A stretch of 37,405 nucleotides of DNA from an uncultured Muribaculaceae bacterium (GCA_944321865.1 CALUMZ010000020.1:1-37405), one strand, 5' to 3'; numbered from the stretch's first letter, positions 1 through 9,800 are shown. Notes: generated by a model not told the origin, from the sequence alone. Made by a program: numbers and translations.

Positions 1-59
1 AAATGTAAGGGGAAGTTACTGTAACTTATAATTCGTAAGTAACGTTGCCTCATTTATCA

Positions 60-78
60 ATTTTGATACACCCTCTAC
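60..78 (-). repeat. Solo end of interspersed repeat A (19 bp terminal inverted repeat)
   Basis: Read on the minus strand this is GTAGAGGGTGTATCAAAAT, identical to the two ends of the 296 bp element at 6430-6725. It sits 8 bp upstream of a coding remnant that has no start codon. An insertion or excision of a repeat A element may therefore have broken that gene. The left partner of this end is not visible and may lie outside the window. Confidence 0.75.
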
Positions 79-86
79 GGCTATAA

Positions 87-269
87 TACAGCTTAACAGA
101 TTTTTACCACATAGCATTCAACCTCGGCTCGCCCTACACGCAAAGCTACGACATCAGGCTCGACGACGGAACGACCAAAAAATGCACCTACTGGTTTACC
201 AACATAACCGACCCGTCGTCACCCCATAGAAACGCGATTTCTTTCGACATAGCATCTCTTTCTGCCTGA
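87..269 (+). pseudogene. 3' remnant of a disrupted gene, family unknown
   Basis: The frame is open from just after a TAA at 84-86 to the TGA at 267-269, giving 60 residues with no ATG, GTG or TTG start in frame. The peptide begins YSLTDFYHIAFNLGSPY and ends FDIASLSA. Its composition (Asp, Thr, Tyr and alternating hydrophobics) and its GAC/TCG/ACC codons resemble real coding sequence of this genome. It looks like the C-terminal end of a beta-rich, possibly surface, protein. A repeat A end lies immediately upstream and a strong hairpin follows the stop codon. I do not recognise the family. It could be the last part of a gene that continued to the left before the insertion. Confidence 0.5.
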
Positions 270-276
270 AACGGCA

Positions 277-315
277 CCGGGGCCGGTAACAACTTTCGCG
301 TGTTACCGGCCCCGG
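277..315. terminator. Strong hairpin between converging ends
   Basis: A 15 bp perfect stem (277-291 with 301-315) encloses a 9 nt loop and is very GC-rich. It lies between the plus-strand remnant ending at 269 and the minus-strand DPP III gene ending at 338. Only short T tracts follow on either side, so it could act in both directions but its efficiency is uncertain. Confidence 0.7.
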
Positions 316-337
316 CGTTTCAATATTGTGTGCTGCG

Positions 338-2374
338 TCACTTAATGAGCGTGGCGTAGTCGCGCGAGTAGCGCAGCATCTGGTCGATGTAGCCCTCCGA
401 GTAATCGACGGTTACATCGGTCACGTTGCCGGCATCATCGGTCACAAGGGTATAAACAGGGTTGACAAATCCCTTGTAAGGAGCAATGTTCAACTTGGCA
501 TAGCGGTCGAGCACTTCCTTGTGAAGCTCGGGATCGAATTTCACTGCATACTTCTCAACCAAGTCGCGGCCTGCGGCATAGTCGCCTTCCGACTTGATGC
601 GCTGTATTTCACCGAGCAACTTGCCAAAGAGGGCACGAAGTTTCTCATAATCGTTAATCTTCAAGTAGGTCTTGCCGTCGCGAGTGACATATTCAATCAC
701 ATTGTCGGCCTTGCCTTGCTCGTATGCCCACTGGCAAATCAAGTGGCGGTTGCGCATGTGTGCTTCCTCGATGTCCTTGCCCGGCTCGATGCGTGTGAGC
801 TGCGTCATAAGCCCGTTCATCACATATTTGTAATATTCGGCCTTGTATGTGTCGGGATCTTTGACAATGCCCAGTTCAATCAACTTGGGGTCGGCAAGAT
901 AATAAAGCGCAAACAGGTCGGCACGAGCCTCTTCGAGCGTCGAGCCATGCTCCTTGAGTGCGTCGTCGTGCACGCCCGGCATCAATTGTCCGGAGGCGTG
1001 TCCGAGACATTCATGCAGGTCGGTGTGGAGATTGTCGGCCAGTTCAAGGTATTTGTTCATCAAGTCGATTTCGGTCTGCGAATATGCAAATTCTTCATTG
1101 AACCCGTTTCCGGCGGCAGCCTTGTTGTAGGCATCGGTGATGTTTTCAAGCGTTACCGACTTAGAGCCGTGTGCGGCACGAATCCAGTTGGCATTCGGCA
1201 AGTTTATGCCGATGGGAGTCGACGGATAGCAATCGCCGGCAAGTATTGCCGTGGTGATAACCTTAGCCGACACACCTTTCACTTCGGCCTTGCGGAACTT
1301 CGGGTCAACGGGCGAATTGTCCTCAAACCATTGTGCATTTTCGCTTATCACGCTTGTGCGGTGCGAAGCCTCGGGATTGCGGAAGTTCACCATTGCCTCC
1401 CACGATGCCTTCAAGCCGAGCGGGTCGCCGTAAGATTCGATGAAACCGTTCACAAAATCAATGTTGCTGCTTGTCTCCTCAACCCACATAATTGAATACT
1501 CGTCAAACAGCTTCAAGTCACCGGTTTTATAGTATTCGATAAGTTTGTCGATATATGCCTTCATACCTTCGGTCTCGGCCACACCTGCGGCTTTTTCGAG
1601 CCAATACACGATTTTCTCGATTGCCGGGGAGTAAAGTCCGCCCACCTTGTAGACATCTTCATAAATCTTGCCGTCCTTTTTCACGAGTTTTGAGTTAAGC
1701 CCGTAGGATATGGGGGTAGTATCGCCGGGAACCTTCATTTTTGCGTAAAAGTTCTCAACTTCCTTCTGCGTAACGCCGTCATAATAATTGTTGGCCGAAG
1801 TTTGGATCAAGTCCACGCCGGCGGCTTGATTCACGCGCTTTGCCATCACTGCCGGGTCGAATATCACAGGCGTGAGCTCATCGATAAGCCCTTCGACGGT
1901 TTGCCCCTCGGCAAGCGGCAATTGCTCTGCCGGGACAGCCTTTACCTGTTCGGCAAAAAATTCCTTGCTGAACTTAGGTATGAACTTGTCCATCGAGTAA
2001 TGATGATGAATACCGTTGGAGAACCACACTTCTTTCAAGTATTCCTCAAAACCCTTATAGTCGTCCGAAGTCTTGTCGCCCGAATAGTTGGTGTAAATTC
2101 CTTCAAGCGTCTTGCGTATGGCAAGGTTGTACTTGCCATTCTGGTCCCACAATATGTCGCGACCCACGAGCGCAGCCTCGCTCAAGTAATAAATAAGTTC
2201 TTTTTGCTTTAACGTTAGATCTTCAAAACCCGGTACGCGGTAACGTAGCACCTCCACGTCGGCAAACTTGTCGACGCTGTACTCAAACGGAGCCTCCTCC
2301 GTCTTGGCATTTTGATTTGTGCAACTTGTCATTGCCACAGCCACTGTTAATGTTGAAATTAAAAACTTGTTCAT
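338..2374 (-). CDS. Dipeptidyl-peptidase III (M49 zinc peptidase), predicted lipoprotein
   Basis: M49 enzymes remove dipeptides from the N-terminus of short peptides using one zinc ion. The family signature HEXXGH is present as HECLGH at about residues 454-459. The second zinc motif EEARAD follows at about 481-486. The length of 678 residues fits the family. The N-terminus MNKFLISTLTVAVAMTSC is a lipoprotein signal with the acceptor cysteine at residue 18, which suggests anchoring in the envelope. I chose the ATG at 2374 because the codon before it is a TTG. It is the last gene of the dxr-rseP-rlmI run, 23 bp after rlmI. A link with rseP through envelope peptide turnover is only a guess. Confidence 0.92.
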   Translation of the reverse strand: MNKFLISTLTVAVAMTSCTNQNAKTEEAPFEYSVDKFADVEVLRYRVPGFEDLTLKQKELIYYLSEAALVGRDILWDQNGKYNLAIRKTLEGIYTNYSGDKTSDDYKGFEEYLKEVWFSNGIHHHYSMDKFIPKFSKEFFAEQVKAVPAEQLPLAEGQTVEGLIDELTPVIFDPAVMAKRVNQAAGVDLIQTSANNYYDGVTQKEVENFYAKMKVPGDTTPISYGLNSKLVKKDGKIYEDVYKVGGLYSPAIEKIVYWLEKAAGVAETEGMKAYIDKLIEYYKTGDLKLFDEYSIMWVEETSSNIDFVNGFIESYGDPLGLKASWEAMVNFRNPEASHRTSVISENAQWFEDNSPVDPKFRKAEVKGVSAKVITTAILAGDCYPSTPIGINLPNANWIRAAHGSKSVTLENITDAYNKAAAGNGFNEEFAYSQTEIDLMNKYLELADNLHTDLHECLGHASGQLMPGVHDDALKEHGSTLEEARADLFALYYLADPKLIELGIVKDPDTYKAEYYKYVMNGLMTQLTRIEPGKDIEEAHMRNRHLICQWAYEQGKADNVIEYVTRDGKTYLKINDYEKLRALFGKLLGEIQRIKSEGDYAAGRDLVEKYAVKFDPELHKEVLDRYAKLNIAPYKGFVNPVYTLVTDDAGNVTDVTVDYSEGYIDQMLRYSRDYATLIK

Positions 2375-2397
2375 CAATTTATAATATTATAAAATAA

Positions 2398-3582
2398 TTA
2401 TTCCACATAGAGCACCAGCCCTTTCAGGTACTCACCCTCGGGGTGGTATATATTGATTGGGTGGTCGGCCGGTTGCGACAGTTGGTGCAATATGCGCACC
2501 TTGCGCCGCGACTGTGCCGCCGCACTGAACACCGCAAGGCGGAACTGCTCACGCGACACGGCTTGCGAACACGAGAAAGTAAACAACACCCCGCCCGGCG
2601 CAATCTTCTCAAAAGCCTTCCCGTTGAGCTTGCGGTAACCTATAAGGGCATTCTTCAACGCACTCTTGTGCTTGGCAAAAGCCGGCGGGTCAAGTATAAT
2701 CAAGTCGTATGCCCCGCGCTGCATATCGGCAAGGAACTTAAATGCGTCTTCGGCAAATGCCTTGTGGCGGTCATCGCCCGGGAAATTGAGGTTGACATTC
2801 TCGTTGGTCAGAGATATTGCCTTCGACGAGCTGTCGACCGAGTGTACCACCGTGGCACCTCCGCGCATGGCGTAGAATGAAAATCCGCCCGTGTAACAGA
2901 ACATGTTTAGCACTCGCCGCCCGGCCGAATAATGTTCGAGCAGCAAGCGGTTTTCGCGCTGGTCGACAAAGAAGCCGGTCTTCTGCCCGCGCAACCAGTC
3001 GACATGGAACTTCAGCCCGTTTTCCACGGCTACATCTGTGTCATATCCGCCGACGATATACCCGTTCTCGGCTTCAAGTTCTGCCTTGTAAGGCAGCGTG
3101 GTCTCTGATTTATAATATACGTTCTTTATTCCGAGATCGGGCAACCGGGTCAAGGCGCCTGCTATCTTGTGGCGGTCGAAGTGCATACCCGGCGAGTGCG
3201 CCTGCAAGACGGCCGTCGAGCCATACACATCGACAACCAGCCCAGGCAAGAAATCGCCCTCTCCATGAACAAGTCGGAACGAATTGTTGTCGTCGCGCAT
3301 CAACTTCAGGCTTTTGCGCAACCCGGCTGCCGCGGCAAGGCGGTCGTCATAGAAAGTGTCATCCACCGCAGCATCGCCCCACGTGAGCATTCTCACACAG
3401 ATGCTCCCCACTTGGAAATGCCCGTTGCCGATAAGCGACCCGTCGGAGGCATACACCGACACCACGTCGCCCTCCTCGACGCCCTCGTCGATGGAATGTA
3501 TCGCTCCCGAGAACACCCACGGGTGAAACCTTTTAAGCGACTCCTCTTTCCCTTTTTTCAGTATTACTTTCTTATATTCCAT
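2398..3582 (-). CDS. rlmI: Class I SAM-dependent 23S rRNA cytosine methyltransferase, RlmI-like
   Basis: This 394-residue protein has the layout of RlmI, which makes 5-methylcytosine in 23S rRNA. An N-terminal PUA-like RNA-binding domain spans roughly residues 3-80, and a Rossmann methyltransferase domain follows. The SAM-binding loop reads LNMFCYTGGFSFYA, and the segment IILDPPAFAKHK matches the motif IV DPP region. The Cys in FTFSCSQAVS fits the motif VI catalytic cysteine of m5C methyltransferases. The ATG at 3582 is preferred over the TTG just upstream. It lies 11 bp after rseP in the same operon. The exact modified base cannot be read from the sequence. Confidence 0.9.
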   Translation of the reverse strand: MEYKKVILKKGKEESLKRFHPWVFSGAIHSIDEGVEEGDVVSVYASDGSLIGNGHFQVGSICVRMLTWGDAAVDDTFYDDRLAAAAGLRKSLKLMRDDNNSFRLVHGEGDFLPGLVVDVYGSTAVLQAHSPGMHFDRHKIAGALTRLPDLGIKNVYYKSETTLPYKAELEAENGYIVGGYDTDVAVENGLKFHVDWLRGQKTGFFVDQRENRLLLEHYSAGRRVLNMFCYTGGFSFYAMRGGATVVHSVDSSSKAISLTNENVNLNFPGDDRHKAFAEDAFKFLADMQRGAYDLIILDPPAFAKHKSALKNALIGYRKLNGKAFEKIAPGGVLFTFSCSQAVSREQFRLAVFSAAAQSRRKVRILHQLSQPADHPINIYHPEGEYLKGLVLYVE

Positions 3583-3593
3583 CAAATTTCAAG

Positions 3594-4958
3594 CTATTTA
3601 AAGAAGAACCTGTATATATCGTTCCCGTTGGCGTAAATCAGCAGCAAGAACAAGAACGCCATGCCTATTATCTGTGCGTTTTCCATAAACTTTTCGCTCG
3701 GCTGGCGGCGTGTGATTATTTCATAGAGCAAGAACAGCACATGCCCGCCGTCGAGTGCCGGTATGGGCAATATGTTCATGAACGCAAGTATCACCGACAG
3801 GAATGCAGTTACCGACCAGAATTGTTCCCAATTCCACTTCTCGGGAAATATGCTTCCTATCGCACCGAAACCGCCCAATTGCTGCACGCCGTCGGAAGTG
3901 AACACATACTTCATCTGCGACACATAGCTCGACAACTTTTCCACACCGAGCGACACGCCGCGCGGAATGGACGCAAACAGCGAGTAATCTTTGGTCGTGG
4001 TCTTGTATATCTCGGTTATGGGAGCAAGCAGTATTCCCAACTTGCCCGAACCGTCAATCTCGGCATCGACAGTAACCGTTTTCCCGTCACGAAGCACGGT
4101 AATGGACGTTTCTTTTCCCGCATGGCGGTCGAGTTGTTGCTTAAACTCGGTGTAACCTACTGTCATTACCGAATCCACTGCAACAATCTTGTCCAACTTC
4201 TGCAATCCGGCCTTCTCGGCACCCATTCCGGGCTGAACATCGGCAACAACCACAGGATAGCGGTACATCATGAACGGGATGCCGGCCTCGGCCTCCTTGT
4301 TGGCTTCAAATATGTAATTCTCGGGAATGGCAATGGCCACAGTATCGGCATTGTTGCGAAGCACGGTCACCGTATGCGCCCCGAGCATTTTCATCAACTC
4401 GTCGCCGGTGAGGTACGATAATTCATCGCCATCAGCTGCAAGCGGTATATCTCCATCCTTGAAACCTATGCGATGAGCCGACTCGCAATATTCCATTCCG
4501 TCGGTTGCATCACAGAAAGTTATATATTGTTCGCCCCAAGCATACACCATGCCGGCATAAATGATTATTGCCAAGACGAAATTGAACAACACTCCTCCCA
4601 CCATTATAAGCAATCGTTGCCATGCCGGCTTTGAACGGAACTCCCATGGCTGCACGGGCTGTTTCATCTGCTCCTTGTCCATCGATTCGTCGATCATGCC
4701 TGCAATTTTGCAATAACCGCCAAGCGGCAGCCACCCTATTCCATACTCGGTGTCGCGCCACGATGCCTTGCCGTTGTCTCCCTCTTTCTTCTTGGGCTTA
4801 TACTTGAAAAGCGTAAACCACGGGTTGAAAAACAGGTAGAATTTCTCAACCCTTACGCCAAAAATGCGTGAAAACAAGTAATGCCCAAACTCATGCACTA
4901 TTACCAATATGGCAAACGCAAGCATCAACTGGGCAGCCTTAATCAAAAATGTCTCCAT
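3594..4958 (-). CDS. rseP: Site-2 protease RseP, inner membrane zinc metalloprotease
   Basis: RseP cuts transmembrane segments, classically those of anti-sigma factors and leftover signal peptides. The zinc motif HEFGH lies in the first membrane segment (about residues 23-27). The third metal-ligand motif NILPIPALDGGH is near residue 400, followed by further hydrophobic helices. A periplasmic PDZ-like region is seen in the middle around GMGAEKAGLQKLDKIVAVDSV. The length of 454 residues is normal. It follows dxr by 30 bp, a neighbourhood that is common in bacteria. No specific substrate is indicated by the neighbours. Confidence 0.95.
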   Translation of the reverse strand: METFLIKAAQLMLAFAILVIVHEFGHYLFSRIFGVRVEKFYLFFNPWFTLFKYKPKKKEGDNGKASWRDTEYGIGWLPLGGYCKIAGMIDESMDKEQMKQPVQPWEFRSKPAWQRLLIMVGGVLFNFVLAIIIYAGMVYAWGEQYITFCDATDGMEYCESAHRIGFKDGDIPLAADGDELSYLTGDELMKMLGAHTVTVLRNNADTVAIAIPENYIFEANKEAEAGIPFMMYRYPVVVADVQPGMGAEKAGLQKLDKIVAVDSVMTVGYTEFKQQLDRHAGKETSITVLRDGKTVTVDAEIDGSGKLGILLAPITEIYKTTTKDYSLFASIPRGVSLGVEKLSSYVSQMKYVFTSDGVQQLGGFGAIGSIFPEKWNWEQFWSVTAFLSVILAFMNILPIPALDGGHVLFLLYEIITRRQPSEKFMENAQIIGMAFLFLLLIYANGNDIYRFFFK

Positions 4959-4988
4959 CTGAAATATATATAATCTATACTTACTTAT

Positions 4989-6149
4989 TTATGCGTTAAG
5001 CATCGCCGCGGCTTCACGGCGTGCCTCTTGATTGGATAATACATAATCATCGTATGCAGGGTGCTCGACAAATGCCGATGCTGCAATTGTCCGCTCCACT
5101 ATGTCGGCAATGTCGGTGAAGCGTATGCGGTCGTGCAGGAAAGCATCCACTGCCACCTCGTTGGCCGCATTCATCACACACGGCACGTTACCGCCGCGGC
5201 CGATGGCCTCGAATGCCATTCCCAACAGCGGGAACTTGTCCATGTCGGGCCGTTCAAACGTGAGCGTGGCATAATCGCTTACACTCAGCCGCCGGCCGGC
5301 CGATGCCAAACGACCCGGCAACCCGAGGGCATAACGTATGGGCAGATGCATGTCGGGAAGTCCCAACTGGGCCTTTACCGAACCATCAATAAATTCCACC
5401 ATCGAGTGCACTATCGACTGCGGGTGAACCACCACTTCGATATCGGCGGCATCGATGCCAAACAGCCATTTTGCCTCTATCACCTCAAACCCCTTGTTCA
5501 TCATCGTCGCCGAGTCGATGGTGATTTTCGCTCCCATGTTCCAATTGGGGTGATGCAACGCATCGGCCTTGGTCATATATTGCAACTCATCCTTGCTGCA
5601 TGTGCGAAAAGGGCCTCCCGAGGCAGTCAACAACAGCTTCGACACCGTCGACGGGTCTTCTCCCACAAGGCACTGATATATGGCACCGTGTTCCGAATCC
5701 ACTGGATAAAGATGTGTGCCATGCTGCTTGACGAGCGACGTTATCAACTCTCCCGCCACCACAAGCGTCTCCTTGTTGGCAAGGGCAATATCTTTCCCGG
5801 CCTTGATTGCATTGATGGTAGGTGCCAGTCCGCTATATCCCACCATTGCCGTCACCACGGTATCTATCACAGGATCGGTAACCTCTTCGGCTATCGTCTT
5901 GCTACCCGACAGCACCCGTATACCCGTGCCCTCTAACCGCCGACACAGTTCGGCATGCAACGACTCGTCACCTATTATGACGCAATGCGGCTTAAAGCGC
6001 AATGCCTGCTCGGCAAGCAATTCCACGCTTCGGTTGGCAACAAGCAAATATGGAGCAAACAAATCGGGATGCTCGGCCAGCACATCAAGAGTCTGCCGCC
6101 CTATCGACCCCGTACTACCCAATATGGCTATATTTCTTTTCTTTTCCAC
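4989..6149 (-). CDS. dxr: 1-deoxy-D-xylulose 5-phosphate reductoisomerase
   Basis: Dxr converts DXP to 2-C-methyl-D-erythritol 4-phosphate with NADPH, the committed step of the MEP isoprenoid pathway. The N-terminal NADPH-binding loop GSTGSIGRQTLDV is present. So are ANKETLV, the metal-binding region around PVDSEHGAIYQCL, and the substrate-loop region with PHPNWNMGAKITIDSATMMNKG-like sequence (read as HHPNWNMGAKITIDSATMMN). The length of 386 residues is typical. The start is a GTG at 6149, since no ATG lies between the promoter and the nucleotide-binding fold. It is the first gene of the operon with rseP, rlmI and DPP III. Confidence 0.96.
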   Translation of the reverse strand: MEKKRNIAILGSTGSIGRQTLDVLAEHPDLFAPYLLVANRSVELLAEQALRFKPHCVIIGDESLHAELCRRLEGTGIRVLSGSKTIAEEVTDPVIDTVVTAMVGYSGLAPTINAIKAGKDIALANKETLVVAGELITSLVKQHGTHLYPVDSEHGAIYQCLVGEDPSTVSKLLLTASGGPFRTCSKDELQYMTKADALHHPNWNMGAKITIDSATMMNKGFEVIEAKWLFGIDAADIEVVVHPQSIVHSMVEFIDGSVKAQLGLPDMHLPIRYALGLPGRLASAGRRLSVSDYATLTFERPDMDKFPLLGMAFEAIGRGGNVPCVMNAANEVAVDAFLHDRIRFTDIADIVERTIAASAFVEHPAYDDYVLSNQEARREAAAMLNA

Positions 6150-6167
6150 CTTAAATTATATAACTCG

Positions 6168-6201
6168 CAAAATTAACGCATAATTCTCGTATATAGAAAC
6201 A
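6168..6201 (-). promoter_or_regulatory. Bacteroidales-type promoter for dxr-rseP-rlmI-DPP III
   Basis: On the minus strand the -7 word is TAATTTTG (6168-6175), a full match to TAnnTTTG. A T-rich -33-like TGTTTCT (6195-6201) lies 19 bp upstream. The predicted start of transcription is about 10-15 bp before the GTG of dxr. Confidence 0.7.
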
Positions 6202-6251
6202 GATTAAGAAATTTTGTAAAATCTGCGCCGTAACATCAAGACGTGACAGGA

Positions 6252-6308
6252 TTTTTAGACAGAAAGACAAAAAAAACAGATGTTTTTTTAAAGACATATT
6301 TTTACCCC
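6252..6308 (-). repeat. Repeat B, inverted copy
   Basis: On the minus strand this reads GGGGTAAAAATATGTC, then an A-rich/T-rich core, ending GTCTTTCTGTCTAAAA. The same sequence occurs twice on the plus strand at 10826-10877 and 10905-10954. It lies 7 bp outside a repeat A end (6316), just as the plus-strand copies lie about 11 bp outside the other repeat A element. Confidence 0.75.
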
Positions 6309-6315
6309 TGTTGGC

Positions 6316-6429
6316 GTAGAGGGTGTATCAAAATGCGATTTTTTCAGGTGTAGAGACGTGGCGTGCCGCGTCTCGATAACATCAATGATTCATAAGATGC
6401 TTAATATCAAATAGTTTGTCAACCCGGTT
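6316..6429 (+). repeat. Repeat A fragment with internal palindrome, related to 10640-10745
   Basis: It begins with the 19 bp end GTAGAGGGTGTATCAAAAT (6316-6334), followed by an imperfect palindrome near 6351-6376 (GTAGAGACGTGGC and GCCGCGTCTC). Positions 6353-6420 align by eye with the reverse complement of about 10675-10745, including CGTGGCG, TGCCGCGTCT and TTAATATCAA. It abuts the intact element at 6430, as if one copy had landed in or beside an older one. Confidence 0.65.
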
Positions 6430-6725
6430 GTAGAGGGTGTATCAAAATTATGAAAGATGCTAAAAGGGGGCAGCGTAGCTGCCCAATTATGCTTAGCGCC
6501 GGGCGAGGCGTAGCCGAACCCGGTGTAAGAATACCTCAACCACACAAAGCGTCCTCGCAGAGGGCGAACATGTTTATGTACAAGTAGTTATTCGCCCACC
6601 TACGGGGACGGCAGTATAGGTGTTATGAATGCACCGGGTTCGGCTCCCCAAGGGTCGCCTCGCCCGGCGCTAAGCATAATTGGGCAGCTCCGCAGCCCTT
6701 CTCTCTATTTTGATACACCCTCTAC
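6430..6725. mobile_element. MITE-like 296 bp element with perfect 19 bp terminal inverted repeats
   Basis: The ends GTAGAGGGTGTATCAAAAT (6430-6448) and its exact reverse complement (6707-6725) bracket 296 bp with no open frame for a transposase. Further inside, 34 bp at 6477-6510 are perfectly complementary to 6656-6689. Another 13 bp at 6513-6525 pair with 6632-6644, and 6551-6568 pair imperfectly with 6591-6609. The whole element can therefore fold into one long hairpin with its loop near the midpoint. A clear target duplication was not found. It would need a transposase from elsewhere. A large extragenic palindrome spread by another route is an alternative. Confidence 0.75.
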
Positions 6726-6760
6726 TGCTACATTGGAATGATATTTTTGATACACCCTCA
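6726..6760 (-). repeat. Repeat A outer arm, inner end of the left repeat cluster
   Basis: On the minus strand this begins GAGGGTGTATCAAAA and continues with a CATTCCAATGTAGCAG-like stretch. It matches 10606-10640 on the plus strand (GAGGGTGTATCAAAA followed by TCATTTCAATGTGGCAG). It is the inner boundary of the left repeat cluster next to the T9SS protein gene. Confidence 0.65.
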
Positions 6761-6792
6761 TATCATGGCGTCTCATCATCGGCGAGAGGGAC

Positions 6793-6835
6793 AAAAAGAG
6801 CCGCCCGGCAAACCTTACGAGGCTGCCGGACGGCT
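6793..6835 (-). terminator. Rho-independent terminator of the T9SS protein gene
   Basis: A 12 bp stem (799-810 with 824-835 of the 6 kb block, one mismatch) has a 13 nt loop. It is followed on the minus strand by five T (6793-6797). It lies 28 bp after the stop codon at 6863. Confidence 0.8.
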
Positions 6836-6862
6836 GATGATAAATATCTGGATACTTCAATC

Positions 6863-9800
6863 CTACTTAACCACGAACTTCATTACCTGAGTTCCGGTTG
6901 CAGTCTTAACCTTTGCGAAATAAACACCACTTGCCAGACCCGAAACATCGTAGCGAACTTCACTACCGTTACCATCGATGCTGCCAATCTGTGCACCGGC
7001 CATCGACCATATCGACACATTCTCTATGCCCATGCCCGAGATAACAAGTGTCTCGCTCACCGGGTTGGGATACAACCTCAATGCGGCATCACCCGTGGCA
7101 ACGTCATCGACACCACCCTTCGGCTTGGTAATTTCGATATTGTCAACGAAGAATATGAATGCGTCTTCCGATACGCAGTGTATGGCAACATATATGTCCT
7201 TGCCTGCATATTCACTCAAGTCGACCGTTACCTCTTCCCAATCAGTGGGTGCAGAACCCGATTTCAATACGGTGAAACTATCGGGATCATTGTCGGTTGT
7301 AGACACGCACACTTCATATTTTTCAAGTCCGTATTGGTCGGTATACGACTGCACTTGCATTACGAGTGAAGCATTGTCGGCCGGCATGCGCAACATCGGA
7401 GAAATCAACCAGTCGTCGTTCAATCCGTCTGTGGCGGCAAATGAAGCTCCCATACGTTCACCCTCGTATGCCGTTATTCCTAATGCCGGTGTCGTGGCCT
7501 CGGGATTGAATGCCATGAAACCTACCATTCCGCTTTCGGGAACAGGGAATTCACAATCCCGAATGATGTAGATATCCGACTTGTCGCCGTCTACCGTGGT
7601 CCATGCGGGGTTGAAATTGTCGACTGCAAAGTCGGCGCAACCCTCAAAGTTCATTACATACGGGTCAAGAGCCTCAACGCTTGTAACCACTTTCTCCACG
7701 CTGTTATCGTCGGGATTCTCGTCACCGGTCAATGTGGCCGTTGCAACTATGGTGTATTCACCCGGTTCCGACAGGTCGGCTGTAAATGTATATTCGCCCG
7801 TTTTGTATGCTTCGAGTTGTACGGCTTGCGTACCGATTTCCTCGCCATTGACAGTTACGCTGAGCGAACCGTCGGCTGCGGCCGAACCATTGTTTGTAAC
7901 ACTTACTACAACCGGTTGGTTAGTGGCAAACAGACCTTCGTCAGCCGGTGAAGTAATGGCATTCACAGTCAGGTTGTTTGTAGTCGGTGTTCCTTCACCC
8001 AGTATTGCACGAATGTCGATGGTTCCAAGCCCGGCATCCGATTGGTCAATGGCCACTCCGCTACTTATCAAGTAGAGCAATCCTGTCGATTCCATGTCGG
8101 AAACAAGGTAAGAATCGGGGACAGTTACGCACAGCATGTAATCGCCTGCGGCAAGTGTGCGCGGATTGACGGCATAGTCGATTTGTCCTATTTCAGTACC
8201 CATGTCGACAGTGGTATTGAACAATTCCTCACCCAAATAGTAACCTGACTGTCCATAATACGGATCACTGTATATATCCTCCTTATCAAGTTCATAGAGT
8301 GACAATTGCAATTGAAGCCCGGCGGGAATTTCACCAATGTTACCCATTGCATCCATAGTAGCCACCCCAACCGAAACACCTGTAATTACATCATCGTCAG
8401 TAAGGTGAATGGGTAGACCTGCCGTATAGCTGCCGCCACCGACACCTATAATTCCATAGGCAAATGTTTCCATGTCCAACGCATCGGCTTTGTCATATCC
8501 CAGTACATCGTCAGATGCTTCAATAGCCACGGTTGCCGTGTTGTTGCTCTCGTCCGAGTCGGTTTGTCCGTCAACAGCTACCGACACTTCTATTTGAGCC
8601 GTAGTGCCTGCCGATATGCCGGTCAGCTTAAATTCCACCGGAATTTCGCTCACGCCTTGCGCTGCAATTTCGGCAACCGGTACTGTGGCAAGTGTAGTAT
8701 TGCCCGAAGAAATCGTAATTGTGCCACTACATGCTGATGCACCGCGGTTTTCGATTACCACACTGCCTGTCGCACCTTGCGAAGCCGGCAATATCGTCGG
8801 GAATCCCGAAACACTCTTCACGGCAAGGTCATAACCTGCAACCTCCGAGACTGTAATGTTGCTTATTATAAATGTACCGCCCGGTTCGCTTTGGCTGAAT
8901 GCAAACTGATATACACCGTTCTGCTCACATGCATACGTTGCTTCGCCCGACACAAATTCACCTTGCGTAAATGCCTCTGCGGTGCTGTATATTGATGTCA
9001 ACTCGCCACCGTCGGGACCACACAATATTTCATAAGCCTCGGGAATTGGGTATATCTGACCAAACAACTCAAAATAGTCACCTGCATAATAGGTATAGCT
9101 TATTCTGTAAGTTTTGCCGGCTTCAAGGTTCACGCCTTGCGACATCAATGCACCGGTTCCTGCACAGCCTATGCCATAGCCGTCGGCATACAGCCAACTG
9201 CCATCACTGTTCCACTTGCTTGGCTGCAAGCCGTCGCTGAAGTCGGTAGTGAACGGCACATCGGTAGTCGTGAAGTGCGTTGCCGACACAGTATATGAAT
9301 CGTTCTCCATGTTTACATCTTCGCTCGAACCGGCGGCAGGAGTACAACTTGCCGTAACCTCGATGCTGTACACACCCGCAGCCGACATGTCTATCGCTTG
9401 GTCATACGACACCTCATCCATCATACCGGCTTCTATAGCTTGGTCATAAGTTTGTGCCGGATAAGTCTTGGGTGTCCCGTCGGGTCCGGTAACTGTAACC
9501 TCTAACTTAAACGACCCGACATTACCGGGACCATAGTTGCCGACTGTCACGCTTATTTCTTCATTTGCAGTCAGCGAGCTGCTTGGCGTGGGCGGCGTAA
9601 TGCCCAGCACTGCTATATCGGCTGCCGGAACATACTCTCCCGACCCAACTGTGAAGTCCATGACAAACACACCCCATTGATTAGCGTCGGAATATCCGTG
9701 AATGGCAAAATAATAATCACCTTCAGTATCCACGGTAAAGTCAACGACATCTTCAAGGACATAACCTTCATTCGTAAAATTGGGATATTGCTTGAGAGGC

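Noticed and set aside
326..1495. 389-codon open frame on the plus strand
   Set aside because: It is antisense to the DPP III gene, has no family features, and is explained by the codon bias of the real gene on the other strand.
6430..6725. tRNA, group II intron or structured RNA gene
   Set aside because: The pairing is a simple end-to-end hairpin with terminal inverted repeats matching other copies, which fits a mobile element better than a known RNA class.
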